A stretch of DNA of 64,000 nucleotides. Origin: VRUE01 sp963705635 (lineage in GTDB: Bacteria > Actinomycetota > Thermoleophilia > Solirubrobacterales > 70-9). Where the stretch lies: positions 620,001 through 684,000 of the forward strand of contig CAVPKH010000001.1 of the NCBI GenBank assembly GCA_963705635.1, written 5' to 3'. The stretch's first letter is position 1. Each line of letters starts with the position of its first letter. Positions 17,595-26,196 of this stretch are shown piece by piece. The translations under genes were made by a program, and so were the position numbers. The notes beneath the pieces are model-generated. The model searched no databases. It saw only the letters and a program-made list of their open reading frames with translations, and had not been told where the DNA came from.

Positions 17595-19115
17595 TTGAGG
17601 CTGCCGGGGGAGAAGGACGGCGGCAACCGCAAACGCCTGCTGATCGCGATCGTCGCCGCGGCGGTCGCCTTCGGCTACTACATGCTCAGCCGACAGCTCG
17701 GCCACCTCGATCTGCAGGGCCTGCTGGAAGACATCTCCAACACGCTCGGCGCCTGGACCTATCTGCTGGTCGGCGTCTTCGCCTTTGCCGAGACCGGCGC
17801 CTTCGTCGGCCTCGTCGTCCCCGGCGAGACGGTGATGCTGCTCGGCGGCGCCGTCGCCGGCCAGGGCGCGATCGACATCTACCTGCTGATCGCGATCGCC
17901 TGGTTCTCGGCCTGGGCGGGGGACACGACCAGCTTCTTCATCGGCCGCCGCCTCGGCCGCGAGTTCGTAATCGAGCATGGGCCGCGAGTCGGTATCAGCC
18001 ACGAGCGCTTCGAAAAGGTCGAGGACTACTTCTCCCGCCACGGCGGCAAGACGATCTTCATCGGCCGCTTCATCAGCCTCGTTCGCGCCTTCGCCCCCTT
18101 CATCGCCGGCAGCTCCGGGATGCGCTACCGCGCCTTCGTCCCCTACAGCGTCCTCGGCACCGGCCTCTGGGCCAGCGCCCACATCCTCGTCGGCTATTTC
18201 TTCTCGCGCAGCATCGAGAGCGCCGCCGAGTACGCCGGCCGCGGCGCCTTCGTGCTGGCGACGACGATCGTCGTCGTCGCCAGCATCGTCTTCCTCTTCC
18301 GCCGCTTCCGGGTCGAGGCCAACCGCCGCGCCGCGGTCGCCTGGATGGAGGGCCACGCGGCCAGTCGCTGGCTCGTCGTGCTGACGCGGCGCTTCCGCCC
18401 ACAGCTGCTCTTCCTCTGGGGGCGGGTCACGCCGGGCGGCACCTTCGGCCTCGAGTTCACCACCCTGACCGCGATCTTCGCCGTCGCAAGCTTCGTCCTT
18501 GTCTCCTACACCGTGATCATCAACGGCGAACCGGGACCGACCCCCGGTGACAACACGGCGATCGAAATCGCCGAACGCCTGCAGGCCGGCTGGCTGACCG
18601 GCTTCTCCAAGGCCTTCACCCACCTCGGCTCGGCGGCCGTCGTCGGCTCCCTCGCCTTCCTCAGCGCGGCGCTGCTGGTCGCGCGCCGGCGCTGGGCGGA
18701 GTTCGGCGTTCTGGTCGCGGGTGCGGTGCTGATCGTCGTCGGCGTGCACGAGCTCAAGGACGCGATCGACCGGCCGCGGCCAGGGGGCGGCCTGATCGGT
18801 GTCTCCGGCTCCTCCTTCCCCAGCGCCCATGCCGCCTACTCGACCTTCTACGTCTGGCTGGCGGTGACGATCGTGATGCGGCTGCGCCCGGGGATGGCGC
18901 GCGGCGCGGCGGTGATCGCGGCCGGGATCGCCCTGACCGCGCTGGTCGGTCTCTCCCGCGTCTACCTCAGCGTCCACTACCTCAGCGACGTCAGCGGCGG
19001 CTGGGCGCTCGGCGTCGCCGCCTTCGCCCTCTGCGCGGCCGTTGCGCTTGTCATCACCACGGTTCGGCAGAATGGACGCGATGCTGCCGTTGGCACTGCA
19101 GAAAATCGAGAATGA
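17595..19115 (+). CDS. DedA-PAP2 fusion membrane protein
   Basis: 506 residues joining two membrane enzyme families. Residues about 1-230 are DedA/SNARE-associated: FAETGAFVGLVVPGETVMLLGG, GDTTSFFIGRRLG and ISLVRAFAPFIAGSSGMRYRAF match the DedA core with its conserved acidic and Arg residues (undecaprenyl-phosphate or phospholipid flippases). Residues about 290-490 are PAP2: KDAIDRPRP, then FPSAHAAYSTFY and SRVYLSVHYLSD, the three lipid-phosphatase motifs. Together they suggest dephosphorylation and flipping of a polyprenyl or lipid phosphate. The start is a TTG after AAAGGGGG; this is the least certain part. Similar fusions are known in other bacteria. Confidence 0.88.
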   Translation: MRLPGEKDGGNRKRLLIAIVAAAVAFGYYMLSRQLGHLDLQGLLEDISNTLGAWTYLLVGVFAFAETGAFVGLVVPGETVMLLGGAVAGQGAIDIYLLIAIAWFSAWAGDTTSFFIGRRLGREFVIEHGPRVGISHERFEKVEDYFSRHGGKTIFIGRFISLVRAFAPFIAGSSGMRYRAFVPYSVLGTGLWASAHILVGYFFSRSIESAAEYAGRGAFVLATTIVVVASIVFLFRRFRVEANRRAAVAWMEGHAASRWLVVLTRRFRPQLLFLWGRVTPGGTFGLEFTTLTAIFAVASFVLVSYTVIINGEPGPTPGDNTAIEIAERLQAGWLTGFSKAFTHLGSAAVVGSLAFLSAALLVARRRWAEFGVLVAGAVLIVVGVHELKDAIDRPRPGGGLIGVSGSSFPSAHAAYSTFYVWLAVTIVMRLRPGMARGAAVIAAGIALTALVGLSRVYLSVHYLSDVSGGWALGVAAFALCAAVALVITTVRQNGRDAAVGTAENRE

Positions 19116-19335
19116 GTACCTGCTCTTCGGCGCGGCCGGGCTGGTCAGCCTGACCGCCTTCGTCGGCTTGATCCTGGTGCCCGCGGTCAGCTCCTACGGG
19201 CGGCTGTGGGAGAAGGCCGCCGCCGGCTTCCTCTCGCTCTTCGTCCTCGCCGCCCTGGTTTTGGTCGGTGTCGTCGGCGGACTCGTGGTCGTTTACTACT
19301 ACAACGACATCGTCACTCTCCTCAACGGCAGGTAG
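19072..19335 (+). CDS. Small membrane protein with two TM segments
   Basis: 87 residues from ATG at 19072, overlapping the end of the DedA-PAP2 gene by 44 nt in another frame. YLLFGAAGLVSLTAFVGLILV and FLSLFVLAALVLVGVVGGLV are membrane segments, joined by a short charged loop YGRLWEKAAAG, with a short tail YYYNDIVTLLNGR. I do not recognise a family. The overlap suggests co-translation with the fusion protein. Confidence 0.7.
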   Translation: MDAMLPLALQKIENEYLLFGAAGLVSLTAFVGLILVPAVSSYGRLWEKAAAGFLSLFVLAALVLVGVVGGLVVVYYYNDIVTLLNGR

Positions 19336-19352
19336 CTGGGGATAATGGGGGC

Positions 19353-20588
19353 ATGCCAGCCGCCTCCAAAGGCCAGAAAAGCCCTGCAATAGAGGGGGGA
19401 GAAGGGACGCTCGACGCGCTCTCGGAAGCGGTCGAATCGGGCGCTGGGCTGCCCGCCATCGCCCGCGCGGCGGCCAAGGTGCTGGACGCCAGCGTTGTCC
19501 TGATCGACCGCTCCAGCGCCGTGCTGGCGGTCGCCGGCGCCTCTCCCGACCAGGAGAAGAAGCTGCTCGTCGGCGGCGAGGAGGTGACGCGGGTCGAGCT
19601 GCGCGTCGCCGACAGCGCCGTCGGTGAGCTGCGTTATCGCAGCACCGGCCCCCCCGAGCCGGCGATCGTCCGCATGGTGACGACGCTGCTGGCCCTGGAG
19701 CTGGAGCGCTCGCGCTCACCGGAGTGGGAGAGCGAGGAGGTCGCGGGGGCTTTCGTCGCCGCGGTGCTGGCCCGGGAGGTGACCGACCGAGGCGACATCG
19801 TCGCCCGCGGCGCCGAGCTCGGCGCCGACCTCGAGCGCGGCGCTGGGGTGCTGATCCTGCACGCGGCACCGCGTGCGGCGCAGACGGGGGAGTGGCGGGC
19901 GCGGGTGCTGACCCTGGCGCAGCGCGCCCTGCGCTCGCTGGCGCCGGGCTCGCTCGCCAGTCCCGACGGCGAGGAAGCGGCGGAGATCGCGGTGATCGTC
20001 CCGGCCGAGGAGGACGCGCGGGTCGAGCGCGCCGCGGCTGGGCTGATGCGGGAGCTGGAGGACAGCCTCGCCGGCTTCCACCTGACGATCGGCCACAGCC
20101 GCCACGCCGCCGATCCGGTCGATCTCTACCGGGCCGGCAACGAGGCGCGGCTGGCGGTCAACGTCGGCGAAGCCGAGGGCCGCCCGCTGCTCGCCTTCGA
20201 GGACACCGGCTCCTACCGGTTGCTGCTGCCGGCGATGAGCGAGGACCCGCGTGAGCTCGAGCGCTTCTACGCCGAGACGATCGCGCCGCTCTCCGCCTAC
20301 GACGACCAGTACGAGACCGACCTGGTGGCCACGGTCGAGGCCTACCTCGACAACGACGGCAACGTCGCCGGCACCGCCAAACAGCTCTTCACCCACCGCC
20401 ACACGATCCGCTACCGCCTCGAGCGGGTCAAAGAGCTCTGCGGCCACGACGTCTCCGCCACCGAGGGCCGCGAGAAGCTCGGCCTCGGCCTCAAAACGAT
20501 GCGAGTCCTCGGCATAGCCTCGCCGCGGGGCCCGGCCCAGGAACCGGGGGCCGAAGCCGGCAAGGTCCCGCGGTCCGTTGACGAGTAG
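19353..20588 (+). CDS. PucR/CdaR-type transcriptional regulator
   Basis: 411 residues. The C-terminal helix-turn-helix DLVATVEAYLDNDGNVAGTAKQLFTHRHTIRYRLERVKELCG is the HTH_30 domain of PucR/CdaR regulators, whose conserved part is the N-V-x2-T-A-x2-L-F-x-H-R-H-T pattern. The middle is the GGDEF-like PucR domain (FHLTIGHSRHAADPVDLYRAG..). The N-terminus, VLDASVVLIDRSSAVLAVAG, is a GAF-like sensor. GATAAT lies 6 nt before the ATG at 19353. Family members respond to purines, sugars or amino acids; the signal here is unknown, and the adjacent genes give no hint. Confidence 0.9.
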   Translation: MPAASKGQKSPAIEGGEGTLDALSEAVESGAGLPAIARAAAKVLDASVVLIDRSSAVLAVAGASPDQEKKLLVGGEEVTRVELRVADSAVGELRYRSTGPPEPAIVRMVTTLLALELERSRSPEWESEEVAGAFVAAVLAREVTDRGDIVARGAELGADLERGAGVLILHAAPRAAQTGEWRARVLTLAQRALRSLAPGSLASPDGEEAAEIAVIVPAEEDARVERAAAGLMRELEDSLAGFHLTIGHSRHAADPVDLYRAGNEARLAVNVGEAEGRPLLAFEDTGSYRLLLPAMSEDPRELERFYAETIAPLSAYDDQYETDLVATVEAYLDNDGNVAGTAKQLFTHRHTIRYRLERVKELCGHDVSATEGREKLGLGLKTMRVLGIASPRGPAQEPGAEAGKVPRSVDE

Positions 20589-20602
20589 GAGGGCTCGGCG
20601 AT

Positions 20603-20674
20603 TCCGGGGGAAGGACTCGAACCCTCTCTTCCAAGACCAAAACTTGGCGTGCTGGCCAATTACACCACCCCGGA
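20603..20674 (-). tRNA. tRNA-Gln (UUG)
   Basis: 72 nt on the minus strand. Acceptor TCCGGGG pairs with CCCCGGA, the anticodon stem is CCAAG/CTTGG and the loop TTTTGGT holds anticodon TTG. The T-arm carries GGTTCGAGTCC. CCA is not encoded. Confidence 0.95.
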
Positions 20675-20750
20675 TCGGTTTCGAGCCTAGCGTCCGCGGG
20701 CACAAACCCTCCCTTTTCCACCTCCACGGTGGTCGATGGGGTATCCCTGC

Positions 20751-20779
20751 TTGAGTGCGTCCGCAGGGGCGCTTAGGGT
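20751..20779 (+). promoter_or_regulatory. Promoter of HdeD-like gene
   Basis: TTGAGT at 20751-20756 and TAGGGT at 20774-20779 are separated by 17 nt. The -10 ends 7 nt before the ATG at 20787, so the transcript probably starts on or within a base or two of the start codon. This is the best full -35/-10 pair I found in the window. Confidence 0.65.
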
Positions 20780-20786
20780 CCGCAAT

Positions 20787-21356
20787 ATGGAGATGGGGAG
20801 CGTGCAGATGGATCCCGAGGTTCGCGAGGGGTTGCGGCGGGGCTGGAAGGTGCTGATGGCCGTCGGCGTCCTGGCGATCTTGATCGGCTGTGTGGCGATC
20901 GTCGTGCCCGTGGCGGCCGCGGTCGGAACCGCAATCTTCATCGGCTGGATCCTCCTGATCACCGGCGCCTTTCTCATTGCCGGAGCCTTCACGGCGCACT
21001 CGATCGGGACCGTGGTGCTGCGCCTGATCTGGGCGCTGCTGACGGTGGTTGTTGGCGTCTGGCTGATCGTCGAGCCGCACAACGGCACCCTGACCCTGAC
21101 CCTCGTCCTCGGCATCTACTTCCTCTTCATGGGCCTGACCCGGATCGCCGTCGCCTTCGCCGGCCGCGGCCAGCAGGGCGCCGGCCTGGTCGGCCTCAGC
21201 GGTGTTGCCGGCCTGCTGATTGGCGTCCTCGTCCTCGCCAAGTTCCCCAGCTCGGCTGACTGGGCAATCGGCCTGCTGGTGGGCATAGACCTGATCTTCG
21301 CCGGCTGGACGCTGACCTCCGTGGCTCTTGTCGGCCGCGACCTCGCCCGAAGCTAG
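20787..21356 (+). CDS. HdeD/DUF308 family membrane protein
   Basis: 189 residues with six membrane segments in three repeated pairs: VLMAVGVLAILIGCVAIVVPV, FIGWILLITGAFLIAGAFTA and so on, ending FAGWTLTSVALVGRDLARS. The VEPHNGTLTLTLVLGIYF segment matches the DUF308/HdeD family, known from acid resistance in E. coli. Several in-frame ATGs (20787, 20793, 20808) could start it; I chose the one set by the promoter spacing. Its role in this organism is unknown. Confidence 0.88.
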   Translation: MEMGSVQMDPEVREGLRRGWKVLMAVGVLAILIGCVAIVVPVAAAVGTAIFIGWILLITGAFLIAGAFTAHSIGTVVLRLIWALLTVVVGVWLIVEPHNGTLTLTLVLGIYFLFMGLTRIAVAFAGRGQQGAGLVGLSGVAGLLIGVLVLAKFPSSADWAIGLLVGIDLIFAGWTLTSVALVGRDLARS

Positions 21357-21453
21357 CTGAGCCCAGCGGACCGCATGCCGCATCACTGCCGCGGCTCGCG
21401 CCCGAGTTAGTCCGCCGCACCGCAGCTCGCGCGGGTTCTGTCATTTCGCCTCT

Positions 21454-21534
21454 CGCGCGGGTGGCGTGTATGGAGGGGGTCGAGGACGTACACCTCGCCC
21501 GCAGGCCCCCTTCATGCATGACAGGACCCGCGCG
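21454..21534 (+). repeat. Palindromic element, family 1, copy A (glmU leader)
   Basis: Outer arms CGCGCGGGT and ACCCGCGCG enclose the family signature GGTGGCG on the left and GACAGGACCC on the right. The inner stem CGTGTATGGAGGGGG pairs with CCCCTTCATGCATG partly through G-U wobbles, so the pairing is better in RNA than in DNA. The tip is CGAGG/CCTCG. An extra copy of the right edge follows at 21542-21560 and an inverted one precedes at 21428-21444. It ends 46 nt before the glmU start. Confidence 0.7.
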
Positions 21535-21579
21535 CCTGGCGCCATGACAGGACCCGCGCGCCCTGACTACGATCCCGGG

Positions 21580-22977
21580 GTGGAGTCTCCCCTCGTCTTG
21601 GTCATGGCTGCGGGCGAAGGAACGCGCATGCGTTCCGCCACGCCGAAGATGCTGCACCCTGTCTGCGGGCGGCCGATGGTTGCTTGGCCGATTGAAGCTG
21701 CTCGCGAGGCCACCGGCGCCGAGTGGATCGTTGCGATCGATTCGCCCAAGCAGAACAGCGTTCCCGGTCTGCCCGACAAGGTTCGGATCGTCACTCAGCC
21801 AGAGCCGGATGGCACCGGAGGGGCAGTGCGGGCGGCGTTGCCGCTGATCGAGGAGGCCGAGACCGTGCTCGTCCTCTCCGGTGACGTGCCGCTGCTCTCG
21901 GCGCAGACGATCTCGGGCCTGCTCGAGGCTCACGCCGCCTCCGGCGCCGCGGCGACGATGCTGACGATCGAGCTCGACGAGCCCGGCTCCTATGGGCGGG
22001 TCGTGCGCGACGACGAGGATGGAGTCGAGCGGGTTGTCGAGGCCAAGGCTGCCGGCGATGCCACGGCGGAGCAGCTGGCGATCCGCGAGATCAACGCTGG
22101 CACCTATGTCTTTCAGGCGGCTCCGCTTGCGGAGGCGCTTGCCGGCCTCTCCAACGACAACGCCCAGGGCGAGTACTACCTGCCCGATGTGTTGCCGGCG
22201 CTGCGCGCGGCCGGTCACTCCGTCGGCGCCCACCTCGCCGACGACCTCGCCGTGACGATGGGCGTCAACAACCGCGCCGATCTCGCCGCGGTCGAGGCCG
22301 AGGCCCGCCGCCGCCTCCTCGAGGCTCACATGATCGCCGGCGTCACCGTCGTCGACCCGGGCTCGACCTGGATCGACGTCGGCGTCGAGATCGCCGCCGA
22401 CGCCCGCATCGAGCCCGGCACCAGCCTGCGCGGCGAGACCGCGATCGGCGCCGGCTGCACGGTCGGTCCGCTGACCACGCTGATCGACAGCCGGCTTGGC
22501 GAGGGCGTCGCCGTGCCGCATTCCTACCTGGTCGAATGCGAGGTCGGCGACGGCGCTCAGGTCGGCCCGTTCGCCTACCTGCGCCCGGGGGCTCAGCTCG
22601 AGCAGGGGGCCAAGGCCGGCACCTTCGTCGAGATCAAGAACTCGCGAATCGGCGCCGGCGCCAAGGTGCCGCACCTCGCTTACGTCGGCGACGCCGAGGT
22701 CGGAGCGGGCGCCAACCTGGGCGCCGGCTCGATCACCGCCAACTACGACGGTTTCCGCAAGAACCGGACTGTGATCGGCGAGAACGCCCGGGTCGGCGTT
22801 GACACGATGCTGATCGCACCGGTAGAAGTCGGCGACGGTGCCTACACTGGCGCTGGCGCAGTGATCAAGAGCGACGTGCCCGAGGGCGCGCTCGCGGTGA
22901 GCGAGAACGAGCAGCGAAACATCGAGGGCTTCGCCGCCCGCAAGGCGGCCAAGATGGAAGAGGAGCAGACCCCGTGA
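21580..22977 (+). CDS. glmU: Bifunctional GlcNAc-1-P uridyltransferase / GlcN-1-P acetyltransferase
   Basis: Makes UDP-GlcNAc for peptidoglycan. 465 residues from GTG at 21580. The N-terminal uridyltransferase opens VMAAGEGTRMRSATPKMLHPV (LxxGxGTxMxSxxPK motif) and continues with PDGTGGAVRAALPLI and VLSGDVPLL. The C-terminal left-handed beta-helix contains GPFAYLRPGAQLEQGAKAG, FVEIKNSRIGAGAKVPHLAY with the catalytic His, and ANYDGFRKNRTVIGENA. TACGAT lies 6 nt before the start. A family 1 palindrome precedes it. Its end overlaps prs by 4 nt, so the two are one operon. Confidence 0.97.
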   Translation: MESPLVLVMAAGEGTRMRSATPKMLHPVCGRPMVAWPIEAAREATGAEWIVAIDSPKQNSVPGLPDKVRIVTQPEPDGTGGAVRAALPLIEEAETVLVLSGDVPLLSAQTISGLLEAHAASGAAATMLTIELDEPGSYGRVVRDDEDGVERVVEAKAAGDATAEQLAIREINAGTYVFQAAPLAEALAGLSNDNAQGEYYLPDVLPALRAAGHSVGAHLADDLAVTMGVNNRADLAAVEAEARRRLLEAHMIAGVTVVDPGSTWIDVGVEIAADARIEPGTSLRGETAIGAGCTVGPLTTLIDSRLGEGVAVPHSYLVECEVGDGAQVGPFAYLRPGAQLEQGAKAGTFVEIKNSRIGAGAKVPHLAYVGDAEVGAGANLGAGSITANYDGFRKNRTVIGENARVGVDTMLIAPVEVGDGAYTGAGAVIKSDVPEGALAVSENEQRNIEGFAARKAAKMEEEQTP

Positions 22978-24011
22978 GCACGATCGAGGAGCGACCAGAG
23001 GCGGTGGCGGCGACAGCCATCACCCATGACTACTCGAAGCGGATGATGGTCTTCGGCGGCCGCAGCTCGATGGAGCTGGCCGCCAAGGTCGCCGGCAAGC
23101 TCGACGTCGACCTCGGCCAGGTGACGCTGAAGACCTTCGCCAACGGCGAGGTCTACTGCCGCTACGAGGAGTCGATCCGCGGCGCCGACGTCTTCATCGT
23201 GCAGTCGACCTGCGCCAACGAACACTCGGGGATGACGCCGAACGACTCGCTGATCGAGCTGCTGACGATGATCGATGCCGCCCAGGGCGCCTCCGCTCAC
23301 CGCATCATCGCCGTCATGCCCTGGTACGGCTACGCCCGCCAGGACAAGAAGTCGGCGCCGCGCGAGCCGATCTCGGCCCGCATCGTCGCCAAGTGCCTGG
23401 AGGGCGTCGGCGTCGACCGCGTCCTCACCATGGATCTCCACGCCGGTCAGGTTCAGGGCTTCTTCCACGTCCCCGTCGACCACATGACGGCGATGCCGAT
23501 GCTGACCCAGTGGTTCGCCGACCAGCACCGCGCCGAGGAGCTCGTGATCGTCTCTCCCGACGCCGGCCGGGTGAAGACGGCGCGCAACTTCGCCCGCCGC
23601 ATCGGCACCCACTGGGCGGTGATGGAGAAGGAGCGCCCGGCCCAGCAGGTGGCCGAGATCGGCTACGTCGTCGGCGACGTCAAGGGCAAGACCGCGGTCC
23701 TGGTCGACGACATGATCGACACCGCCGGCACGCTTTGCGCAGCGGCGCAGACGGTGCTCGACGAGGGGGCGGCGCGGGTGATCGCCTGCGCCACCCACGG
23801 CGTCTTCTCCGGCCCCGCCTACGAACGCCTCGCCTACGAGAAGTCCGGCATCGAGCAGATCGTCGTCAGCGACACGATCCCCTTGCGGCCCGGCGCGCCC
23901 GACAACATCAAGGTGCTCTCCACGGCCGGCACCTTCGCCGACTCGATCCGCCGCATCTTCACCGACGACTCGGTCTCCGAGATCTTCGCCGGCGAGAATC
24001 AGCTCTTCTGA
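22974..24011 (+). CDS. prs: Ribose-phosphate pyrophosphokinase
   Basis: Makes PRPP from ribose-5-phosphate and ATP for nucleotide, His and Trp synthesis. 345 residues from the GTG that overlaps the glmU stop. MMVFGGRSSMELAAKVAGKL, NGEVYCRYEESIRGADVFIVQS, and the PRPP loop VLVDDMIDTAGTLCAAAQ are diagnostic. RQDKKSAPREPISARIVAK is the ATP-binding flexible region. The N-terminus has an extra 20 residues relative to most bacterial Prs. Confidence 0.97.
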   Translation: MSTIEERPEAVAATAITHDYSKRMMVFGGRSSMELAAKVAGKLDVDLGQVTLKTFANGEVYCRYEESIRGADVFIVQSTCANEHSGMTPNDSLIELLTMIDAAQGASAHRIIAVMPWYGYARQDKKSAPREPISARIVAKCLEGVGVDRVLTMDLHAGQVQGFFHVPVDHMTAMPMLTQWFADQHRAEELVIVSPDAGRVKTARNFARRIGTHWAVMEKERPAQQVAEIGYVVGDVKGKTAVLVDDMIDTAGTLCAAAQTVLDEGAARVIACATHGVFSGPAYERLAYEKSGIEQIVVSDTIPLRPGAPDNIKVLSTAGTFADSIRRIFTDDSVSEIFAGENQLF

Positions 24012-24038
24012 GGGTCGCGCGACAGCGCGGGACTCTCG

Positions 24039-24543
24039 ATGGGGGAACGGACAAAGCTCGGGCTGTGGATCTGCCTGCCGCTGCTCGCCTGGGCGGCTGT
24101 CTGGACCGCGGCGCTCTCGATGCCTGCCTCCGAACTGCGACGGCTACGGGCCCGACAGCGGAGGGGAGGAAGTACTGCTCATCGTCCTCGTCGCAGCGGC
24201 GTCGCTTGCCACCGCGGGCGCGGCGCTGTGGAGGCTGGTGGGCTTGGGCAACGCAAATGCGTTCAGCACGGGCCGGGACCTGACGATCGGCGCCAGCGCG
24301 GTGCTCGCCTTGGCCCTTGCGGTCCTCGCTTCCGCACCGCGCGACCGAATCGAGGTCGTTCCGGTGGTAGGCCTGTTGTTGACGGGTCTGGCCCTTGTCG
24401 TGCTTCTGGTCGCCTGGGCGGCGGGAGCGCGCCTCAACCGGATTGGCCTGCTCTTGCCCCTCTACCTGTTCGGGGTCGCATTGTTCGCCTATCCCCTCGT
24501 CGGCCTGCTGGGCCTGCTCGCCTCCAGCGGAATCGGTTGTTGA
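24039..24543 (+). CDS. Multi-pass membrane protein, frameshifted
   Basis: The first 30 residues (MGERTKLGLWICLPLLAWAA..) are in one frame, the rest (PNCDGYGPDSGGEEVLLIVL.., to LLGLLASSGIGC) in another. The junction near 24124 is a direct double GCCT; one copy fewer restores ..ALSMPPNCDG. The restored protein has about 150 residues and five membrane segments with no recognised family. It lies between prs and the phosphodiesterase gene, the same strand as both. Whether the duplication is a real mutation or a sequence error is open. Confidence 0.6.
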
Positions 24544-24556
24544 GCGGGTGGGGCAG

Positions 24557-25303
24557 ATGACCAGTCCCGGAGATGCACCGACCCTCCGCCTCGTCGGCCA
24601 CAAGGGCGCCGACCTGATCGCGCCCGGCAACACGGTCGAGAGCTTCCTCGCCGCGGTCGAGGCCGGCGTCGACACGATCGAGCTCGACGTGCTCTGGTTG
24701 CGCGACGCTCACCTGCCGCTCGAGCAGCGGGCGCCGCTGGTCGTCGCTCACGACTGGGCCGACGCGGAACGGCGCACGCCGCTGAAGCTGACCGAGGCGC
24801 TCGACGCCTTCCTCGAGCCGCCGCTCGACCGGGTCGAGATCGACATTGACATCAAGCTGCCGGGGAGGGAGGAGGAGATCGTCGCGGCACTGCAGGAGCG
24901 TGCCCTGGTCGGCCGGGCGATGGTCTCGACGATGGAGCTGTACAGCCTCGCTCGAATCCGCGAGCTGGAGCCTCGTCTGCGCCGCGGCTGGACCTATCCG
25001 AAGGTGACCAAGGACTGGACGTCGAAGCGCTGGGCGAAGCTGCCGATGCTGGCGGCGCTGGTTGTGATGCGCCAGCGCTTGCCGGGCCTCGCCGCCCAGG
25101 AGCTGCCGAAGCTCGGGGTCGAGGCGATGTGGGTCTACCACCCGTTGGTCAGCCCGCGCCTGGGGCGTATCTGCAAGATCGCTCAGGTTGAGCTGATCGC
25201 CTGGACCGTCGACGACCTCGCCCGCATGAACAAGCTGGTCGCCGCCGGCGTAACCGGCCTCTGCTCCAACGACCCCCGCCTCTTCCAGCGAGTGGTCACT
25301 TGA
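24557..25303 (+). CDS. Glycerophosphodiester phosphodiesterase
   Basis: 248 residues. LVGHKGADLIAPGNTVESF gives the catalytic HKG..E.N region of the GDPD family (His-Arg in most, HK here), then VDTIELDVLWLRDAHLPL with the metal Glu and Asp, and VVAHDWADA. VEIDIDIKL and the C-terminal LIAWTVDDLARMNKLVAAGVTGLCSNDP are also typical. It cleaves glycerophosphodiesters to glycerol-3-phosphate. There is no signal peptide, so it is cytoplasmic. Its TGA stop is inside the inverted repeat at 25290-25333. Confidence 0.9.
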   Translation: MTSPGDAPTLRLVGHKGADLIAPGNTVESFLAAVEAGVDTIELDVLWLRDAHLPLEQRAPLVVAHDWADAERRTPLKLTEALDAFLEPPLDRVEIDIDIKLPGREEEIVAALQERALVGRAMVSTMELYSLARIRELEPRLRRGWTYPKVTKDWTSKRWAKLPMLAALVVMRQRLPGLAAQELPKLGVEAMWVYHPLVSPRLGRICKIAQVELIAWTVDDLARMNKLVAAGVTGLCSNDPRLFQRVVT

Positions 25304-25333
25304 GCCGGCTCTGACCGGCCTAACTGACCACTC
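25290..25333. terminator. Imperfect copy of the 44-bp palindrome
   Basis: GAGTGGTCACTTGAGCCGG pairs with CCGGCCTAACTGACCACTC at 16 of 19 positions. It has the same length and outline as 6594-6637 and again sits between convergent genes; the GDPD stop codon is inside the left arm. Confidence 0.65.
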
Positions 25334-25341
25334 GGCCCCCG

Positions 25342-26196
25342 CTAGATGGTGCCGGGGGTTGTTGTGGGGGGTGCGTTGCGTTTGTTCTTTACGGCTGAGT
25401 TGAGCTCGTCGGCGGTGAAACCGCCGACCGCCTCGCCGTCGATCGCGTAGCGGTAGAGCGCGACGCCGAAGATGTTGCTGAGGGCGCTGGAGATCAGCAT
25501 CGAGATCGCCAGGCCGATCACGCCGAGCACCAGCAGCAGGGCGCCGGCGAAGCTGGCCGAGGCCCAGATCAGGAAGCCGGCGAAGATCAGCAGCGCCGAG
25601 GGCAGCACGCCGAAGAGGAAGACCGCACCGCCAATTGCGATGTTGCCGGTCACCTGCTGTCCCCAGCGAGATTTGAAGAGGTTGGAGGAGCGCTTCAGGG
25701 TCTCAAGGGGCCCAGTGCCCTCGAGCGCGATCACGGGCACGGCGAGGAAGGTGATCAACGACCAGCCGATCGCCAGCACCCGGCTGACGATCTCGCCGAT
25801 GACGCCCTGGTTCTCGAGCGCGCTGAGCACCAGCCCGACGGTGGTCGCGACGGCGGCCCAGCCGCAGATCTGCGAGAAGCGGCTGCGAGAGATCGCCAGA
25901 CCGTTGCTGACGGTCGCCTGCTGGCCGCGGAAGATCATGTCGGCGGCCGCGGCGAGGCCGACGCTGAAGTAGGTGCCGATTACGGCGAGCAGGTAGAAGC
26001 CGATCACGGCGATGGCACCGCCGAATACCGTTCTGGTCGTCCGCGATCAGGTAGATGCCGGGGCCGACGACGACGAGCGCGCAGACGATCGTTGCGGCCC
26101 CGCCGTAGAGGGGAAAGCGCAACAGCTCAGGGTTCTGGCGCAGCAGTGCCCAGCTTTTCTTGGTCAGCTGCCCACCCACGTTTCGATCCTGCTCAT
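25342..26196 (-). CDS. DUF6159-like membrane protein, frameshifted
   Basis: Restored, it would have about 285 residues: a start MSRIETWVG at ATG 26196 with AAGGAG 5-10 nt upstream, QLTKKSWALLRQNPELLRFPLYGG, and several membrane segments ending with YRYAIDGEAVGGFTADELNSAV. One-base shifts near 26180 and 26030 break the frame; the piece from 26007 to 25342 is open and carries the pattern KRSSNLFKSRWGQQVTGNIAIGG. The ATGA overlap with the ABC1 kinase gene supports the start. The family name is a tentative recognition; function unknown. Confidence 0.65.

Noticed and set aside
17409..18977. 522-codon minus-strand frame across ispE and the DedA-PAP2 gene
   Set aside because: Low-complexity Asp/Glu/Arg/Gly composition and no start context; the plus strand has clear protein families.
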